Positions 16,907 through 18,876 of a DNA stretch of 18,876 nt are shown here, piece by piece. The stretch covers positions 1 through 18,876 of the forward strand of contig JAUSLA010000036.1 of NCBI GenBank assembly GCA_030646565.1, given 5' to 3'. Origin of the DNA: a bacterium (GTDB taxonomy: Bacteria; Patescibacteriota; Minisyncoccia; Minisyncoccales; RBG-13-42-11). Both the position numbers and the translations under genes were made by a program. Under the pieces are notes generated by a model. That model saw only the letters and a program-made list of their open reading frames with translations. It was not told the origin of the DNA and made no database searches. Positions within the stretch are counted from its first letter, which is position 1. Each line of letters starts with the position of its first letter.

Positions 16907-18876
16907 ATGCCGAGACAATATCCATTAGAAAAATATAGAGACATTGGGATTATCGCCCATATAGACGCCGGAAAAACAACTGTTTCCGAGCGAATTTTAT
17001 TTTACACCGGCATTTCCCATAAAATCGGGGAAGTTCATGACGGCCAGGCGATTATGGACTGGATGGAACAGGAAAGAGAAAGAGGGATCACCATTACTTC
17101 AGCTGCCACGACTTGTTTTTGGACGCCGACTCATCTTCCCAAAGACAAAAAAAATGAATACAGGATAAATATTATTGACACTCCGGGTCACATTGATTTT
17201 ACGGTTGAAGTCCAAAGGTCTCTCCGGATTTTAGATGGAGCTGTGGTTGTGTTTGACGGGGTGGCCGGAGTAGAGCCCCAGTCAGAAACCGTTTGGCGGC
17301 AAGCAGATAAATTTAATGTTCCCAGGATTTGCTTTATCAATAAGCTGGACAGAATGGGGGCTTCCTTTGAAAAGAGTTTGTCTTCAATCTGGCAAAAGCT
17401 TTCTCCTGCAGCCCTTGCCATGCAGATTCCCGTTGGAGCAGAAGAAAAACTTGAAGGAGTAATTGATTTGTTGTCAATGAAAAAAATAAGATTTGAGGGT
17501 GATTTCGGCCAGATTATAAAAGAGGAAGAAATCCCTCTCGAGATGCAAGAGGAGGCAAAAAAATGGCGGGATAAATTGGTTGAGAGAATTGCTGCCGAAG
17601 ACGAGCAGCTTTTAGAAAGATATTTAGCCGGAGAAGATATTTCCGTAGAAGAACTAAAAATAGTTTTAAGAAAGGCAACTATTAATTATAAGTTAATTCC
17701 GGTTTTTTGCGGTTCGGCGTTGAAAAACAAAGCAATTCAGCTTTTGCTTGACGGAGTCATTGATTATTTGCCAAGTCCTCTTGATTTGCCTCCAGTTAAA
17801 GGAGTTGACCCTAAAACAGGAGAGGAAACTGAAAGAAAGCCAAATGATGAGGAATCATTTTCTGCCCTGGTTTCAAAAATTGCCACAGACCCCTATGTCG
17901 GGACTTTAACTTATTTTAGGGTCTATTCGGGACAATTAAAAAAAGGGTCATACCTTCTTAATCCAACTACCGGAGAAAAAGAAAGAATAGGAAGGATTTT
18001 AAGAATGCACGCCGCGGAAAGAGAAGAAGTGGAAGAGGTTTTTACAGGAGACATTGCAGCTACCGTCGGCCTTAAAAATACTTCCACCGGGCATACTCTT
18101 TGCGACGAGAATGAGCCTATTTTGCTGGAAAAAATTATTTTTCCCGAACCCGTTATATCCATAAGGATCGAGCCGAAAACAAAAGCTGACCAGGAAAAAA
18201 TGGGCGTTTCATTAAAGAAACTGATGGAAGAAGACCCGACCTTCAGAATGAAGGGGGATATAGAAACCGGGGAAACAATTATTTCCGGAATGGGAGAACT
18301 TCATTTGGAAATAATTGTTGACAGATTAAAAAGAGAATTTAAAGTGGAAGTCAATGTGGGAAAACCGCAGGTGGCTTACAAGGAAACAATAAAAGAAGAG
18401 GCTGAAGCTGAGGGAAAATACATCAAGCAGTCTGGAGGCAGAGGGCAATACGGTCACGTTTACTTAAGATTGGAGCCAAAAGAACGAGGCCAGGGCTTTG
18501 AATTTATTGATGAAATTAAAGGAGGAATCATTCCTCGGGAGTATATTCCGGCAATTGGAAAAGGGGTGAAAGAGGCTATGGATAAGGGCGTAGTGTCCGG
18601 ATACCCAATGATAGATTTGTCAGCCACTCTTTTTGACGGTTCTTATCATGAAGTTGATTCTTCAGAAATCGCTTTCAAAATCGCCGGTTCCATGGCTTTT
18701 CAGGCGGCGGCAAAAAAAGCTCATCCAGTGCTGTTAGAACCCATTATGAAATTGGAAGTGATAACCCCTGCTGAATTTTTCGGAGATGTTATCGGAAATC
18801 TTTCCTCGAGAAGAGGAAAGATTGAAGAAACAAAAGACAGGTTGCAAGTAAAAGTAATTGATGCTAAAGTACCTTT
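16907..18876 (+). CDS. fusA: Elongation factor G, cut by the window end
   Basis: EF-G drives translocation on the ribosome using GTP. 656 codons of about 700 are present. The start MPRQYPLEKYRDIGIIAHID is at ATG 16907. The G motifs are AHIDAGKTT (17-25), the switch region RERGITITSAATT, DTPGH and NKLD. Domain II (PYVGTLTYFRVYSGQL), domain III (GMGELHLEIIVDRLKREF), domain IV (GGRGQYGHVYLRLEP, GVVSGYP) and the start of domain V (EPIMKLEVITPAEFFGDVIGNLSSRRG) follow in order. No DHE interrupts it. It is third in the str operon, separated from rpsG by a repeat block. Confidence 0.97.
   Translation, partial: MPRQYPLEKYRDIGIIAHIDAGKTTVSERILFYTGISHKIGEVHDGQAIMDWMEQERERGITITSAATTCFWTPTHLPKDKKNEYRINIIDTPGHIDFTVEVQRSLRILDGAVVVFDGVAGVEPQSETVWRQADKFNVPRICFINKLDRMGASFEKSLSSIWQKLSPAALAMQIPVGAEEKLEGVIDLLSMKKIRFEGDFGQIIKEEEIPLEMQEEAKKWRDKLVERIAAEDEQLLERYLAGEDISVEELKIVLRKATINYKLIPVFCGSALKNKAIQLLLDGVIDYLPSPLDLPPVKGVDPKTGEETERKPNDEESFSALVSKIATDPYVGTLTYFRVYSGQLKKGSYLLNPTTGEKERIGRILRMHAAEREEVEEVFTGDIAATVGLKNTSTGHTLCDENEPILLEKIIFPEPVISIRIEPKTKADQEKMGVSLKKLMEEDPTFRMKGDIETGETIISGMGELHLEIIVDRLKREFKVEVNVGKPQVAYKETIKEEAEAEGKYIKQSGGRGQYGHVYLRLEPKERGQGFEFIDEIKGGIIPREYIPAIGKGVKEAMDKGVVSGYPMIDLSATLFDGSYHEVDSSEIAFKIAGSMAFQAAAKKAHPVLLEPIMKLEVITPAEFFGDVIGNLSSRRGKIEETKDRLQVKVIDAKVP

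Overview
The window looks like a piece of a small, AT-rich genome of the Candidate Phyla Radiation (Patescibacteria, Parcubacteria-like). Reasons: most plus-strand genes lack a Shine-Dalgarno sequence, gaps are tiny except where repeats sit, there is a small C4 protein of the DUF5679 type, an N- and C-terminally extended adenylate kinase, and a redox set built on ferredoxin. UGA acts as a normal stop (ferredoxin, nrdD), so the UGA-glycine code of Gracilibacteria/Absconditabacteria does not apply. The taxonomic call is inference.

Layout. (1) 1-1959: an oxygen-stress cluster with a PerR-type Fur regulator, a stand-alone glycyl-radical domain that copies the C-terminus of the class III ribonucleotide reductase, a 58-residue C4 protein and a Fe/Mn superoxide dismutase. 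(2) 2375-4458: a ferredoxin-centred redox set with a lone FMN/Fe-S glutamate synthase domain, a Thermotoga-type [4Fe-4S] ferredoxin and a thioredoxin fused to a ferredoxin:thioredoxin reductase catalytic domain. (3) 4818-9306: anaerobic ribonucleotide reductase nrdD, split by a 473-residue LAGLIDADG intein, then its radical-SAM activase nrdG. (4) 9561-11833: DUF5679-like protein, ComEC-like metallo-beta-lactamase, adenylate kinase. (5) about 11905-12071: a free-standing structured RNA with its own promoter and terminator and a 6S-like fold. (6) 12234-14312, minus strand: three genes of unknown function, each with its own promoter, ribosome-binding site and terminator; two are clearly GC-richer than the rest. 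(7) 14373-14830: transposase-like scrap, tRNA-Pro(GGG) and bL28. (8) 14939-15568 site-2 protease; 15796-18876 the str operon rpsL-rpsG-fusA (fusA cut by the window end).

The gaps are packed with a dispersed double-hairpin element, called DHE here (about 50-60 bp unit; more than 20 copies or part copies). Its two stems vary in sequence but stay paired, while the linker (TTCACCTTCG-like) and right end (CTCGGTA) are conserved. Copies abut start and stop codons, nest inside one another, and lie in frame inside sodA and nrdG and at gene ends, always read in the same frame. This resembles the protein-coding insertions of Rickettsia palindromic elements. A second palindrome (peptide LPAGKAG) sits inside bL28, and a third AT-rich family (ATTCGTA) sits upstream of nrdD and rpmB.

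How the genes may work together (inference): reduced ferredoxin feeds the FTR-thioredoxin fusion, which would reduce NrdD, while NrdG installs the glycyl radical. PerR, SOD and the spare glycyl-radical domain would protect or repair this oxygen-sensitive enzyme, much as YfiD/GrcA does for pyruvate formate-lyase.
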